NCBI RefSeq assembly: GCF_010389155.1
Contig: NC_057764.1
Coordinates: 3,472,001-3,536,000, forward strand
From: Erigeron canadensis
Taxonomy: Eukaryota; Streptophyta; Magnoliopsida; Asterales; Asteraceae
Length of the DNA: 64,000 nt
Reading direction: 5' to 3'
The notes below the pieces were generated by a model. The model did not search any database. It was not told the DNA's origin and saw only the letters and a list, made by a program, of their open reading frames with translations. The position numbers were made by a program, and so were the translations under genes. Position 1 is the first letter of the stretch; each line of letters opens with the position of its first letter. Shown here one piece after another: positions 34,045-46,821 of this stretch.

Positions 34045-35330
34045 CTATATCAAATGATTAACCAAATGCATGTTCCTTCACCGGTTGGGGGTTTTAGTCG
34101 ATGGACGGGGCTGCAAGATGCGTACAGATATGGGAACGTTCAAACAAATCCGCAACAATTTTTTTGGTATTTTTAACTAGTTGCTTTAATTTATTTATAC
34201 TATTTTTTCGGTTTTATATATCATTAATCCTTATAAATTCGTTTTTTGTTTTTATAGAAAACCAAGATACACCACCAACCCCACATTCACCGGATGTTGA
34301 AATGGTCCAAGAAACGCAAAGACAAGACACTCCGGGTTCTCAACAAAGAAAAAAACAGAAACACAAGAAAAAGGCAGTTGACGAACTAAGGATGCAAAGC
34401 AACAAAATTCCATGGTTACCGGAAGAGGAAATGAATTTCTGCAAAGCTTGTAGTGAAGTATCTGAAGACCCGCAAGAAGGTTTAATTTTTTAAACTTTTA
34501 CTGATATTTTTTTTTTTGTTTTTATAATTTTTTCTACTTATTTTAAGTTTTTGTTTTACTGTTTTAACAGATTTTTACTACTTTTCCTACTGTTTTACTG
34601 CATTTTTCTACTTCTTTTAAGTTTCTTTTTTTTTTTTTTTCTGTTTTACTATTTTAACAGATTTTTACTGCTTTTCCTACTATTTTACTGCATTTTTACT
34701 AGTTTTTACTGCATTTTACTGCTTAAAGTTTTTAACAACTATCTGTATCTTGTTTTTTTCACTTTTTTTTTTGTTTTCACCGCTCTCTTTTTTTTTTTTA
34801 ATTTTTTCTCCGCTTTTACTTTTTTTTTTTTCCAGTTTTTACAGCTTTCAGGGTTTTTTTATAGTTCTTTTTGTTGCTAATGCTTGTGTTTTATTTGGTT
34901 TTGTAGCTAACTTTCAAAAAGAAAAGACATACGGGAAGAGAATAATGGTCGGATGCTCGTAATATCGACCTTAATAGTACGGATGAGGAGGTGGAAAGGG
35001 CTTTCCCGGTGCGTCCGACAAGTTAGTGATAAGGGGAAAAAACAGTTTCATCGTCCACCGTCCTCGACTATTGAGACACGTTTCAGTTGCTCGACCCAAG
35101 TTTGGAGAGGTTGATGGATATCAGCAAGTCACGTGCCCATATGAGCAAGAAAAAATTGGATCTCAAAGAACAAAAGATCAGAATGAAACAAAACAAAGAA
35201 AAACGAGAAGAAATGCAAATATAGGCTATAGCCATCAACTACAGTCATCTCCCTTACCACCAACGAGCAATCATGGAAACAATGCAAACGGAAAATCAAA
35301 GAAAATATGGTTACTAATGTTTGTTTTTTA
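34045..35330 (+). pseudogene. Harbinger ORF1-like (Myb/SANT, NAM-associated) gene, decayed
   Basis: A first block reads VPSPVGGFSRWTGLQDAYRYGN at about 34072-34140. A second exon (about 34258-34480) reads DTPPTPHSPDVEMVQETQ..., a basic stretch, and NKIPWLPEEEMNFCKACSEVSEDPQEG, which is the SANT-like helix of plant PIF/Harbinger ORF1 and related proteins. After a long T-rich intron, a third block (about 35100-35310) reads SRAHMSKKKLDLKEQKIRMKQNKEKREEMQ, the coiled tail of NAM-associated domains, with a TAG inside. Frames do not connect. In intact elements this protein assists the transposase in binding DNA. Confidence 0.65.
34500..34900 (+). repeat. T-rich intron with 90-bp internal duplication
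   Basis: TTTTAACAGATTTTTACT occurs at about 34562 and again at about 34652, each followed by CTTTTCCTACT..TTTTACTGCA. The unit is about 90 bp. The poly-Phe open frames across this stretch come from the T bias. Confidence 0.6.
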
Positions 35331-35627
35331 TATTTAGGACTTATGTTTTTTTATTTTGATATTTTAGGTTAGTTTTACTTTTTATTAACTATGTATTTTT
35401 ATTTTTAGTAATGAACTTTTATTTTAGTATTTATATTATATTTAGTTTAATTATATATAGTTTTATTATATATATAGTTTAATGGGAAAAAAATAGTCAA
35501 ACTTGTCGAGTGTTACAAGATCAAGTTGCCCCCAATTTCCACCGTTTTGTCAGGCTTTTTGGGATGAAGCATATTGCCACATGGCTTAAGACGTTCCTCC
35601 CAAAAAGCCCCATGGCACTTAGTCTAA

Positions 35628-36167
35628 TGATACCGTTCCCATTTTGTCAATCCTACCCGCTACGGTCTTTTCTTTTAAAACAATATTATATATTAAAAAC
35701 AAGAAACATCTAGCAAAGTGCTAGCTGTCCCAAAATACAAGCAATACAATTACAATTATATTATCTATAATCAATCAATACACCACCCTAGATACCTCTT
35801 AGAATGGCGAGCATTACAAAAAGGATAAAAAAAAAAATTAAAAAAAAAAAAACTCACATGAATTACAGGAGTCCTAAGATGCAGAAAAATTCTCACCAAA
35901 ACGGGAGCCAAGCCATCAACTTTAATCGTGTGTTTTTGATGTAATCTCATATAGTCTCAAGTGACGCAAAGAGGACACCAATAAACCATTTGCCCCACAT
36001 AAACCGTTTCTTTTTACCCGCTACAGTCTTAATTTGCCTAATGACCCGGTTACCATTTTGTCAATCCTAGTCTTAATTTTTAACTTCAATTTCCCAATCC
36101 CCAAAATCACAATTCCAAATCAAAAACCCTAAAAACTGATAATCAAAATCAGAAAGAAAAAAAAATA
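35628..36167. other. Intergenic; short duplicated phrase
   Basis: CCATTTTGTCAATCCTA occurs near 35638 and near 36050 with related neighbours (CTAATGATACCGTT / CTAATGACCCGGTT, CCCGCTAC near both). This is the 5' flank of the F-box-associated pseudogene. No gene is seen. Confidence 0.5.
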
Positions 36168-37301
36168 ATGTCAGACTACCTTCTATTTGAAATGCAAGTA
36201 GAAATCATGAAAAGGCTTCCTGCCAATCACTGGCTGTATCTAGATCGGTTTCAAAAGCATGGAAATCAGTAATCGATAGCCCTACCTTTATTACCGATTA
36301 CTCTAATTTGCACCAACATCATCAGATTCTGTTAAGGTACATGACTTTCCCTAATGACAGAATTAAATGTTACGTCAAATATGTAATCATTATCAGTTTC
36401 ACCCAACACGACACTGTTAATAATGTCCCAGTGTCGTTTAATAAACTTAACTGTCTAGGACTTGTTGGGACGTCTCGAGGATTGGTATGTGTATTCGGTA
36501 ATAAATCCCGAGAGAATGATCGGTTTGAGGAAGCCGCTGTGATTTGTAATCCGTTACTTGGAAAATCCATTGCTATTGATGTGCCTTGTCCACGTGAGCT
36601 ATTTCCATCTGTTTTAGGTTTTGGGGTTCGTCCCGATAATTCTGACCCTGTGATTGTAATGTAAAGATCAATCACGTTCACCATCCTTACCCGGTTTACG
36701 GTAAGCTCACGGGTTTGGAGAGTTCCACGTGGTAATGAGCCTCCTGAGTCAATTCATCGGATATGCTCGTCTGTAGTAGTTACAGATGATCGGTGTATCT
36801 ATTGAAAAACTTTTGGGTGGGGTGTTAATGGGGTGGTTGCATTTGATATGATGAGTGAAGACTTTATGGAAATAAACAGATATTTCCATTTCTAAGATAA
36901 AGGAGTCTCTTGCATTGCTTGAATATTGTGATGACGCCGAGAAACCAGTTTATGGTGTATGGATGATGGTGCAGGATGGTGTTTCAAATTTGTTCACAAA
37001 GCTATTTACCATCGACATACCGGATGTATTCGATGTTAAAGTTCTAGATGAGTATGGGGAATCAGCATCACTTGAAGCTTATGAACCACGCACAGGAGCC
37101 ATCAAGGAATTGGGTATTAACGGATTTTATGATTCATTCTTTCTGGCTTCTTATATAGAGACTTTACTTTTACTGGATCAGTTGGATGGGCAATTTGTAA
37201 AGGTCCAATTGCAGTTACCGCCCCCTAAATCTAAAAGGTATTATTCTATAATAAGATATTATATCTTAAAGATGATAAAGATAAATGTGATATTTCTTTA
37301 G
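36168..37301 (+). pseudogene. F-box-associated (FBA/kelch-type) gene with several lesions
   Basis: ATG at 36168 starts MSDYLLFEMQVEIMKRLPA, an F-box beginning. A one-base deletion near 36224 shifts the frame; the sense then runs as SVSKAWKSVIDSPTFI...LLRYM and CLGLVGTSRGLVCV, ICNPLLGKSIAI, FPSVLGFGVRP, the F-box-associated repeat text. Around 36655-36700 the frame breaks again into FTVSSRVWRVP. TGA at 36803-36805 replaces an expected Trp. One more shift occurs near 36880. The end (PVYGVWMMVQDGVSNLFTKLFTIDIPDVF...YIETLLLLDQLDG) is open to 37301. The layout matches substrate adaptors of SCF ubiquitin ligases, but no functional product is likely. Confidence 0.85.
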
Positions 37302-37334
37302 AAAGTTTTTTATAATTAAAGTGAAGTATTATTT

Positions 37335-38100
37335 CAGTTAAGGGTTTCAAGTCTACTAGTATAGAATACCCCTGAAATAAACTAAATAGTATTAGTATAT
37401 CCTTAGTTCTCAGTAAGCCATGTATCTAGATGTTGTCTGTGTGTGTACGTGAGTAAGCAGAGAACTAAGATGTAGACCATTATTGATAGGAACTTCATTC
37501 TCATCTAATTTTCTCAAATTCACCAAGTAGTTCAATCTATTTTTCAAAGCAATTAAACCTTATCTTCTTACTAGTAATAATAATCTCTTTTCTACGTTAT
37601 TTTAGAAGATTGATGGTAGGAAATAGGTTAAGGCTTATCAAAAGGAGAATTTGGGGAATTAAAGCTCATATCTAGTTGTTATTGTTAATTTGATTAGAGG
37701 TAATATTGATATCATTGTTATTGACTTATATTGCGATTGACTATGATTATGTTGATTATGGAGGTGGTGAGGCTAATATTATTATTATCATCATCATCAT
37801 TTCTTATATGAATATTCATGAAAAACCCATATTATTATTATTATTGTTTTTGTTGGCTAATTAGTTTTAATGAATAGACATATCGAGTTAATAAAGAAAA
37901 TTGTTAGTAGTATTATGGTATATCTATATTAGTTGTTAGTAAATTTTATGAGAAAAGTGTGAAGTTGAATTAGCCAAGCACAATATGATGTCTATGAAAA
38001 ATGGGTTGAAATCATAATTGCTTATGACCAAGTAGATGACCTTGTATTGGTATTGTGTCATAGGTTAACGAGATTGACCACCTAAAGTTTCATACAAGTT
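37335..38100 (+). repeat. Copy A of a spaced 0.7-kb direct repeat
   Basis: It begins CAGTTAAGGGTTTCAAGTC and shares AATACCCCTGAAATAAACTAAATAG, AAGCCATGTATCTAGATG, AATTTGGGGAATTA, ATTGGTATTGTGTCATA and others with copy B in the same order. It lies directly after the F-box pseudogene, so it could be its old 3' UTR. Confidence 0.75.
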
Positions 38101-38848
38101 GTTGATTTAAAGGTGAGTACAATTTATACATGTCTATTTATCTGAAGTGGCTTTCATTAGCCAACATTTGAAGTATTGGAGTAAATTTGCCTTGTGCAAG
38201 GTGTATTAATTGTTATGGATCCATAGGCATATTTGAAGTTAAATGTACAATTTAGTGCATCTATTGTAGCTATTATTTGGAGTGAAGTTGACTAGTTGTA
38301 CTAGTCCATGAAGTTATATGATATGTATATATATATATATATGTATAATTTGTATTCACTAAGCATGTTTTGTTTAATGTTTAGTTATCATTTTTATAGG
38401 TTCAAGCGGATCAAAAAGCAACGCGAAGGCGCATTAACTAGCTAGAATCTTTGAAGTGGAGGTAGTGTTAATTTTGTTGCAAATAATCCCTTTGCTAGCC
38501 AAGCTATGATCAATTGTTGGAAATGATGTCTTTTGTTTTTGGGAGCTGGTCAAACTCTAGCTTGGTAATCTCTTGGTCAAATGGTAAAGATATGGTTTGT
38601 AATATGACTTGGTTTGATCATTCTGACAACTAGCTTGTTGTATGCTTTAGTGAAAATGATATTTTGGTATTTAAATCAGGTGTTAAGTTGTATTTGGTAA
38701 GTTTGAAGGTAATATTAGTTCGAAAATGCTTGAGTTAGTAATTTACAGATTTTGGTAATAATTTTGCAGGTTCAGTAGTAGATATTACGATAAGGAATTT
38801 TAAAGAATTTGTCGGTTTGTGTTTGTGTCGTCATAAGTCATCATGAAT
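38101..38848. other. Spacer between the repeat copies
   Basis: AT-rich sequence with a TA microsatellite near 38325. No gene is seen. Confidence 0.5.
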
Positions 38849-39520
38849 CAGTTAGGGGTTTAAAGTCTTGGAGTTTAACATGTATGTTTAGTTTACGATA
38901 CCCCTAAAATAAACTAAATAGTATGTTCTTAATTCTCAGGAAGCCATGTATCTAGATGCTGTCTGAAATTAATAAATTTACCAAGTAATTCATCCTATTT
39001 CTTATAACCAGTTAAATTCTAGCTTGCTACTAATAATAATTCTTTTTCTTGGCTATTTTGGAAAATTCATGGAAGGAAATGGGTTAAGGTTCGTAGAAAG
39101 GAGAAATTTGGGGAATTAGAGCTCATATATTGATATTATTATTGACTTTTATTGAGATTGACTTAAGATTATGTTGGTTAAGGAAATGGAGATATTATTA
39201 TTATCATCATCACTTATGAGAATTTTCAAGAAAAACCCATATTGTTATTATTGTTGGCTAGTTGAACTTGAGATTGATTAAAAGAAATTTTTAGTTAGAA
39301 AAGAAAAGTGTTAGTAGTATTGTGGTATATCCATTATAGTTTGTAAATTTTATGAGAAAAGCGTGAAGCTGTATTAACCAAATACAGAAAATGATATTTC
39401 TATGGAAAATGATATTTCTATGGAAAATCTGTTGAAAATGATATTTCCATTATAGTAGGTGACCTTAAATTGGTATTGTGTCATATGTTACCGAAATTGG
39501 AACCATTTCCATACAAAGTT
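38849..39520 (+). repeat. Copy B of the spaced 0.7-kb direct repeat
   Basis: It begins CAGTTAGGGGTTTAAAGTC and follows copy A in the same orientation and order to CATACAAAGTTTTCTTG. A short phrase (AAAATGATATTTCTATGG) is triplicated near 39388-39440. Confidence 0.75.
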
Positions 39521-40682
39521 TTCTTGATGATGATGATGATAATTGGTTTTCTTGAAATTTTTTGAGATTGAGAATGAATGCAGAAAACTAAGCAAAAAAT
39601 GGGTTTGTAAAGCATTTGATGGGTTTAATCAGTGTGTAAGAGTGCATAGGGTGTATACAGTATTTACAAAATCAATCAGTGAAACCTAAAAAAAAACCAA
39701 AAATTTTGAGATTACAAGAATACAGTATAGCTAGTTACATTCTCGATTTAGATTATTGAACTCGTCACTATTAGTATCATATTATAGCCAATCTATTAAA
39801 ATGACGTATGCATGTTTACGGTAGTACATTTATCTTCAAGAGCACAATGATAGAAACAAATGAGCCGATGAATTTATAGAATCAAAAAAGAAACCAGAAA
39901 AGAAATGCATAGGTACAAAATAATACCATGGCTAACCAAGAAAATGTACAAGACATATTTTTGAATCAACTTGAATTTTAGACTATAGCTATAGCCATTT
40001 GAACCAATGACAACGTTAAAACAAGCTGACAAGGAGATCTTGCAACTCCTGAGCTCAAAGTAATAGACCAACTAGATACCTTTCAATCCACCAGCTCACG
40101 GCAGAATGTTAGTACTAGTAGTCTAACTGGGCCGCAAAAATGCCTCTAGAATGATCAGAAGTTGTTAGAGCTATAATTGTCCGTACTTGTAAGGAACTTA
40201 AAAGATGACAACCGCATGACAATACAATATGATGACAATGTTGCAGTTGTGATTGATCAAGAAAGAAATCCTAAAGGAACCCTAGTTTTTGTGCGATTGC
40301 TCGAGAATTGAGAAAGTTCATTTATACTAAAATAGTTTCATTAGCATATAACACAACCAATGGATGGAGGTAATTTTTCACATGTTAATATATAGCATAT
40401 CGTTTCATCACAAATTATAAGAAAAAAAAAAAAAGAATCCATATCATAGGTTATACATGATTTGAACAAAATAATGACATCAAAAATGCTGCTAAGTAGT
40501 GGGTAAAGGTGGTGGTGCTATCTAAAGCTATCTAAAGACCAAACCTTCAGCTTCCTGTACCATCCAACACACATGCCAATTTCATTTCTTTCCAGTCAGC
40601 TGGCAACCTCCATCCCTCTCTTAAACAGAGCAGCGATGGCTAAAACAGATCTATGAACGTGTATAGGAACCGGAGGGGCAAA
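39521..40682. other. Intergenic, including the 3' flank of RH3
   Basis: A GAT microsatellite (TGATGATGATGATGATAAT) sits near 39524. No gene is seen. The last 150-250 bp probably hold the RH3 3' UTR. Confidence 0.5.
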
Positions 40683-43600
40683 CTAATAATCTTGCTTCTT
40701 GGGACACTCTGATGCTCTGTGCCCAGACCGTCCACAGTTGAAGCATGCGCCATCAAAGTTTCTATTATTCCACAAAAAGATTCAATTTTAATAATAATTT
40801 ATAAAGTAAAAGAGCAATATCTAAACTTTTGAGCGAGTTTCATGTTACGTATATGATCCAGCAATCCTTTTAACTTAAAGAAAAAATCTAGTTTTCATAA
40901 TCACATTAAACACACTGATCATTAATTTCTGACATGTTCCAACTCGTGCCAAAAGTTGCCCATTTTGACCCACCTCAGTTTTAACACGTCACCCGACCCA
41001 CGCAATTCTGCCACTTTTAGCAAAAGTGAAGTCGAAAGAAAACATGTTAACCAGAACTACCAACATCATATTACCTGTCCCTAGTCCGAGATGAGGAACC
41101 AGAACCTCTAGTTCCGAAGGACGGAGAGCGTGAAGATCGTCTCTCACCAATTAGCCAATCACTTCCCCCAGATCTCGAACCCCCTGAGCCGCCTCTTGAC
41201 CAACTACTGCCGCCACTCCTACCGCCTCGCCTAAAGTTATCTCCTTCATCGTCTGATGAGAATCGACTACCACCCCAACCACCACCACGGGAACCACTGT
41301 AACCCCCCCTTCTTGAACCAGCTCCCCTGGAACTTCTTTCCCTGTTGGAAAACCTACCATAAAAGTCACCTGCTGGACCATCATCTTGCAACGCGGGCAA
41401 CTGCAAATAGCGTACCCAACAATATCAGCAATGAAATAGATGGATTGAGAAGTAATCAAAAAGATGATTTAGTGTATAAGGCTACTTTGCTCAACCCATT
41501 TGACCCATTTTGTTTTATATAAGATAATGAATTTACTTGATTTACCTATTCCATTCTCTTTTAGCTAAATATCTTATTTGACCCTTTTGAGATTTAAATG
41601 CCCAAAAACTGACCCATTTTTTATAAGCAAATGGGTCAAAGTTGCCACCTTTAGATAGTACTCTCTACAAAGTCGAACCAAATTCACCTTTGTAATTTTT
41701 GTAATACTATTGCCAGGTGGGATGTCCTTCTCTAGTAGCTTTTTGGCGATCTCTTCTGGAAGATCAAAAACTGCTCCCTGAACCTGATAAAACAGATAAA
41801 TGTCAGAAGACATAGATCTCTTGTGAAAGAAAATTAGCCTAAATGGATCCAGACCTGTTCGTCTGCAATTATATGTATTTTTCCCAATTCATCAGCAGCA
41901 GTTGCATAAACATCAGCCAAGAATCCAGTAACGGTTCTAGCTGACATGAACCCTCTTGATAAAGCGGGATCCCGGGTTAGTTGCAACGTAGTCCATCCCT
42001 GTAATACAATCATTCATAATAATGAATGAAAAAACGCAATATAATGACAGGGATATATACACATACCCTCCAAACTAGAGGAAGTAACTTTGACCCAATT
42101 ACCTACAAATGGGGCTATACTATAACTTAGATATGCCTTATCTCCTAACTGGTCAAACAGATTGGTCAACAACTAAAAGGTTGCCCAGAGTGTATGATTC
42201 ATTCATAAAACCTCGTAAACCATTTATTCAAAAGATTATCTAAATATTGAAGTAATATAAACTTTGTTGGCATTCTAGTTGTTTGGAAAAAGAAAATGGT
42301 CTCAATAAGGGTGTTTCAGGTCAATCCGACTATGCCCACTTCGACTCATACCGTATATTATAGCTTGCACTCGTTACCCAAACCATTATTTTTCCGTGTC
42401 TAATTCTAATACATTCAAATACTCTCATGCAAAAAAAAAAAAAAGGTTAGAAATAGCAATGTAACTTACCTGCTCATGCGTGATAAGTGAACGGGATGAG
42501 GGAGGCTTTGAGAAACCACTCAATTGTGCAAGGGCAGCAGCAAGTGCACTTGCACCCTGTTCTTCAATTAGCTTTTCTGCAGTTGGGGTGAAGAACTCCA
42601 CAGACTCACGATGAACACCAGCAAGTGTGGCAACAACTTGCTGAGCCGAAGACTCCAAAACATCTTCTACAGCTGGAGGACTTACAAACTCAAATTTGCA
42701 TCCCACATCACGCTCAAGAGATCTAATTGTTCTCCTCTGACTATTTGTAAACATCAAAATAGCTCTGCCTTCCTTTCCTGCACGCCCTGTTCTACCAGAT
42801 CGGTGCACAAAAGTCTCGGGATCATTCGGGAGTTCATAGTGGATGACCTAAAAAGGAAAGGAAAACAGTACATGTCATGATGTTGTAAAAGTTGACCAAC
42901 TTGGCCGATTACTCGAACTCGGAGGCCTGGGAAGTCCCGTTAGGGCGACTCGGACTACAAAATCAGTCAACAGGTCAAACTCAGAATACTCGGGTCAAAC
43001 TCAGGTCAAACATGATCCAGATATAATTAAGTTGGAACTTTGAGATATTATATTTATGTTTCTAAAATCTAAACCGTTAAGTTTGAACTTTGAAATATTA
43101 TATTTATTTAAGTTAGAAATTTCTAGTCCATTTCTAATTTTCTATTACATTTAATTTCAAGAAATATTATATTATTATTATTATAATATATATATAGAGC
43201 TCCCAACCTTGATTACTCCCAGAATTGCCATAAACTCTTGACTCAGACACCGGGCAAGTCGAGTCCGAACCCAACATTGCATGTCATGATTGCATCAAGA
43301 GAGCTCACTAAGGAGCTGTATGGATGTCTGATTTGAAAGTAATTATACAATCTTTAAGTATCAGACATTAAGATTCTTTTTGGGTAAAGTATTTAGATGT
43401 TTAAAACATTTCAATTTCTAAGTAATTGAAGATAAAGACGTTCTTTTTTGTGGAAAATGATATGTCTTATGAAAGGGATGTAAAACTCTTTAAATAAAGG
43501 ATAAAAGATGGGCAAAGAGGCATTCTTATTTTACTTTTAGATAATCAGGTTTGTCTCAGGTAGTATGAAACTTATTATCTTACCCCTCAAGAATCAGATA

Positions 43601-46446
43601 ATCAAGTCCAAAACACAAAGACCCTCTAAATAATTTACCATAGAAATAGAAATAATGATGATAAACCATTACTGGAACTTACTAAATCGACGTTGGGTAT
43701 ATCAAGCCCCCGAGAAGCAACATCAGTAGCAACGAGAACAGTAAATTTTCCTTGTCTGAATCCGTTCAATGTTCTTTCTCTTTGATGTTGAGATATATCA
43801 CCATGTAATGCCTCAGAAGTAATGCTATTAGTCAACGCCAAAGAGACCTCATCTGCATCCCTTTTTGTTTGAGTAAAAACAATTGTCTTCCCACCCTTTG
43901 CATACACCTATAATCATAAATAGGTATAATAATAATAATAAGCATTACATTCACTAATCATAACAAACCTTGACCTCACGTAAAAGATAAGCTATAAATA
44001 CATCTTATACCGTGACAAGATCGCCAAGTATTGTCCGCTTCGAGGTTTGAGTTGTTGGGATTGCATATAGCTTGATACCCTCTGCTAGCTTTTCATCTTG
44101 ATCTCCAACCTTTTAAGGTCAAGAATACAACTTTTATGACCAGTGTATAAAGCAAATAGACAATAGATGATAAAAGGTAAAGGAATCTGGACATGGATAT
44201 ATAGAATGCGTAGAAAAACAGAAAGAAGGAAAATAACTTACCAAATCAATTGTCAATGGATTGTTCAAATATTTTCTCGAAAGTTTCTTGACCCAACCAG
44301 GCATAGTTGCTGAAAAAAGCATGCTTTGCCTCTCTGATGGAAGCTTCTCTAAAATATGTTCCACATCTTCCTCAAAACCGACAGCAAGCATTTGATCAGC
44401 TTCATCAAGAACCAAGAACTGAACCTCACCCAATTTTAGGCTGTTACTTCCAATAAGATCAATGAGTCTTCCTGGTGTTCCAACCACAACATCAACTCCA
44501 CGAGAAATTGCATTTTGTTGTGAAGTATATGAGACACCACCATACACACAAACAGTGCTCAAATATGGGGCAGACTCTTTGATCTCTGTTTCTACTTGCC
44601 TCGCCAATTCCCTTGTAGGTGCAAGTACTAACACTCTAGGAAGACGTTGAGCGCGTCTTCAAATATAAAAAATATATGTCACAAACCAACTAGAGATAGC
44701 ATATAACTTAAATTATCAAGTACTGAATATAACAGATTTATACAAAAAAAACTTGTTCCATAGGTACCTAGAAGAAAGTCTTGCTTCATCATCTTCAGTT
44801 AGTCTTTTGATTATGGGAATCCCAAAAGCTAATGTTTTACCTGTTCCGGTTTTGGCACGAGCAATAATATCTTTGCCCTCTAATGCAGGGACTAACACTG
44901 CTCTCTACATTTTTTAAACAAAAGCAAGTTAGCACAGAGATCTATAAATCCAAACTATCTTATGTACAGCCTCCAAATTCAAGTTTTAAGCAAAATTAAA
45001 GCATAAATTTAATAGGCATGTTCATTGCAAATAACATTTATATGTGTTTATATAGGAATTTTTTTCAAAGAAATGTCATGTTCGTGTTCAGTCTGAACTA
45101 TAAAATGGGTCTCATTGCATTGAGATGAGGAGTTAATTTCTAACATTTCTAAATGGTCCAAAAATATAATTAAATGTTTTCATGTCAACGACATTAGAAG
45201 ATATTAGTATTTGTATAGTACTTAATATAGTTAACCACTCAAGATAGACTTATATACATAACTTTGGGTAAGAACTTTTACTATAAATATGAAAGGTAAG
45301 AAACTACTTCCGTTAGTGCATCATTTCTAACACATATAAGACCACGCTACTTCACTTTTATTATTTTAATTTTCAAACATATAAAACTTGTTAAACTGCA
45401 TCAAAAAGAGTAACTTTAAGTACTACAAAACAGTTAGGACCTTGCTTCTTCATAAGCATGAAACTGGGTACTTTCAGGGTAGCTTCACCCTTACAAATTA
45501 CAACCACTGGTGAAAACGAAAATGGTCTAAAGTATGTAGTCCAACCATATCAATCCACAAAACATAAAAAGGTTAAATGTCAAAGTTATCATCAAGTTCA
45601 ACTTTTGACACAAACTTTATCCAGTTATATCCATAGTTCCATACCAACAAATACATAAACAAATAAAAATGGTATAAAATACAGATAGTTACTAAGCCCG
45701 CAAAATGAATATGGTCTGAAGTCTAAAGTCTAATAAACATAACAGATAAGGTAGAATGTCAAAGTCATTATCAAATTCACCTTCAAGACACAAACTTTAT
45801 CCACTAATATCCATAACAACATATACCTAAACATTGTTTTTACTAAGCATAGCCCTTAAGATTACGGTTAACTATCCAAATCGTGTCGTACATGTCAGTC
45901 GATAATTATTTTTCTGCGACAGCTAAGGCTAACAAAATCCTATAATAAAAACACATATAAACTAGTAAAATAAATAAAAAGTTTCAAGAAAATTACTTGA
46001 ATTGGGAAAAGTCTAGTAATTTCCCTCTTTTCAAGAGACTGGACAAGTTTTTGAGGCAAACCCAATTTAGTAATTGCAAGTTCATCATCATTATCATCCT
46101 CATCACTAATATTCTCATTTTCACTAACTAGTCCTTCATCTTCATACTCTCTATCACTATCATCTAAAGAATTACTATCTTCATCAAAAACACCCAACCC
46201 TTTAAAAGCTTTCTCACTCAATATCGAATTCGGGGTCGCCGTAGCCGACGTAACAAACCCGGAACCCCCATTACCAACACCTGCACCTATATGTTTGATT
46301 CTAGCGGTTGTTTTTAAGGATGTGAAGTGGGTCTTGTCTGTACAACGTGGGAGGTGTAAAGGGGTTCTTGAAAGGTGTTCTAAAGATGGGTTTTTGTGGA
46401 AAATTGAAGAAACACCTATAATTGATGAAGAACAAGATGAAGCCAT
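40683..46446 (-). CDS. RH3: Chloroplast DEAD-box ATP-dependent RNA helicase, RH3 type
   Basis: Ten exons (45997-46446, 44768-44904, 44242-44656, 44011-44109, 43683-43907, 42470-42847, 41855-41998, 41688-41783, 41075-41400, 40683-40761) splice with GT-AG and matching phases into 782 residues. The Ser-rich, basic N-terminus fits a chloroplast transit peptide, and an acidic linker follows. Helicase motifs are the Q motif before 150, AKTGTGKT (167-174), PTREL (209-213), TPGR, DEAD (280-283), SAT, RGLDIP and [10 protein letters not shown]. Next come a GUCT-like domain ([20 protein letters not shown]), a Gly/Arg/Ser-rich region, and a C-terminal zinc knuckle with Cys763, Cys766, His771 and Cys776. 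The zinc knuckle is the mark of RH3 within its clade. RH3 acts in chloroplast group II intron splicing and ribosome assembly. No lesion is seen. Confidence 0.96.
42871..43290. mobile_element. hAT-like or Mutator-like miniature in RH3 intron 5
   Basis: CATGTCATGAT occurs at 42871-42881 and 43280-43290 and brackets a 0.4-kb insert rich in GTCAAACTCGGGTC-like words. Inner ends GTTGTAAAAGTTGACC and (reverse) CAATGTTGGGTTCGG are only weakly inverted, so the superfamily is open. The duplicated length (8-11) fits hAT or Mutator. Confidence 0.6.
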
Positions 46447-46821
46447 GGTTGTTAATATGTAAGAAATGAAAAAAACAGGATTGGGGGATAAGGTGAGAGA
46501 GGTTTATGGATTGTATGGTGTTTGGAACTCACCTTGTTGGCTTTAGCTAAAACCTACAACTGATGCTATTTATACTTACATTTTTTTGGGATTTTTTTAT
46601 TTTTAAAATTCAAAAAAAAATTATTTTTATTTTAAAAAAAAAGGGGTGTGACATTTTTTATTTACTAATAACTAATTCCATTTTTTATTGATATTATAGC
46701 ATTTTTACAAAAATATGAAAGCAATTTCAACCATATTAAAACCTGATATCACGTTATGAATTTTAAAAAAGTATCATTAGAAATGATATTATTTCTTTTA
46801 TATTTTCGGATTTTACAAACA
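46447..46821. other. Upstream region of RH3
   Basis: The RH3 5' UTR and promoter lie here on the minus strand. TATTTATACTTAC near 46568 contains a TATA-like word on either strand. Long A/T runs occur at 46580-46640. Confidence 0.45.

Larger units (their letters stand above)
33359..35627 (+). mobile_element. PIF/Harbinger element without transposase, TAA target duplication
   Basis: The element is 33362-35624. It starts GGCTAAACTGTATGG and ends CCATGGCACTTAGTC, imperfect inverted ends, with TAA at 33359-33361 and 35625-35627. It carries a decayed Myb/SANT-like ORF1 (see separate entry), an (AC)n-TATATATACC promoter-like stretch at 33549-33578, and a SINE. It shares AACTAGCCGTTGG (near 33491) with the Harbinger element at 1839-3715 (near 3535). 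Confidence 0.75.

Noticed and set aside
34551..34962. Phe-rich membrane-protein-like frames
   Set aside because: They come from a T-rich intron with a 90-bp duplication; the hydrophobic look is base composition.
41071..41522. Overlapping long frames on both strands near the RH3 tail
   Set aside because: Shadows of the Gly/Arg/Ser-rich RH3 exon 9, whose codon bias opens the other frames.
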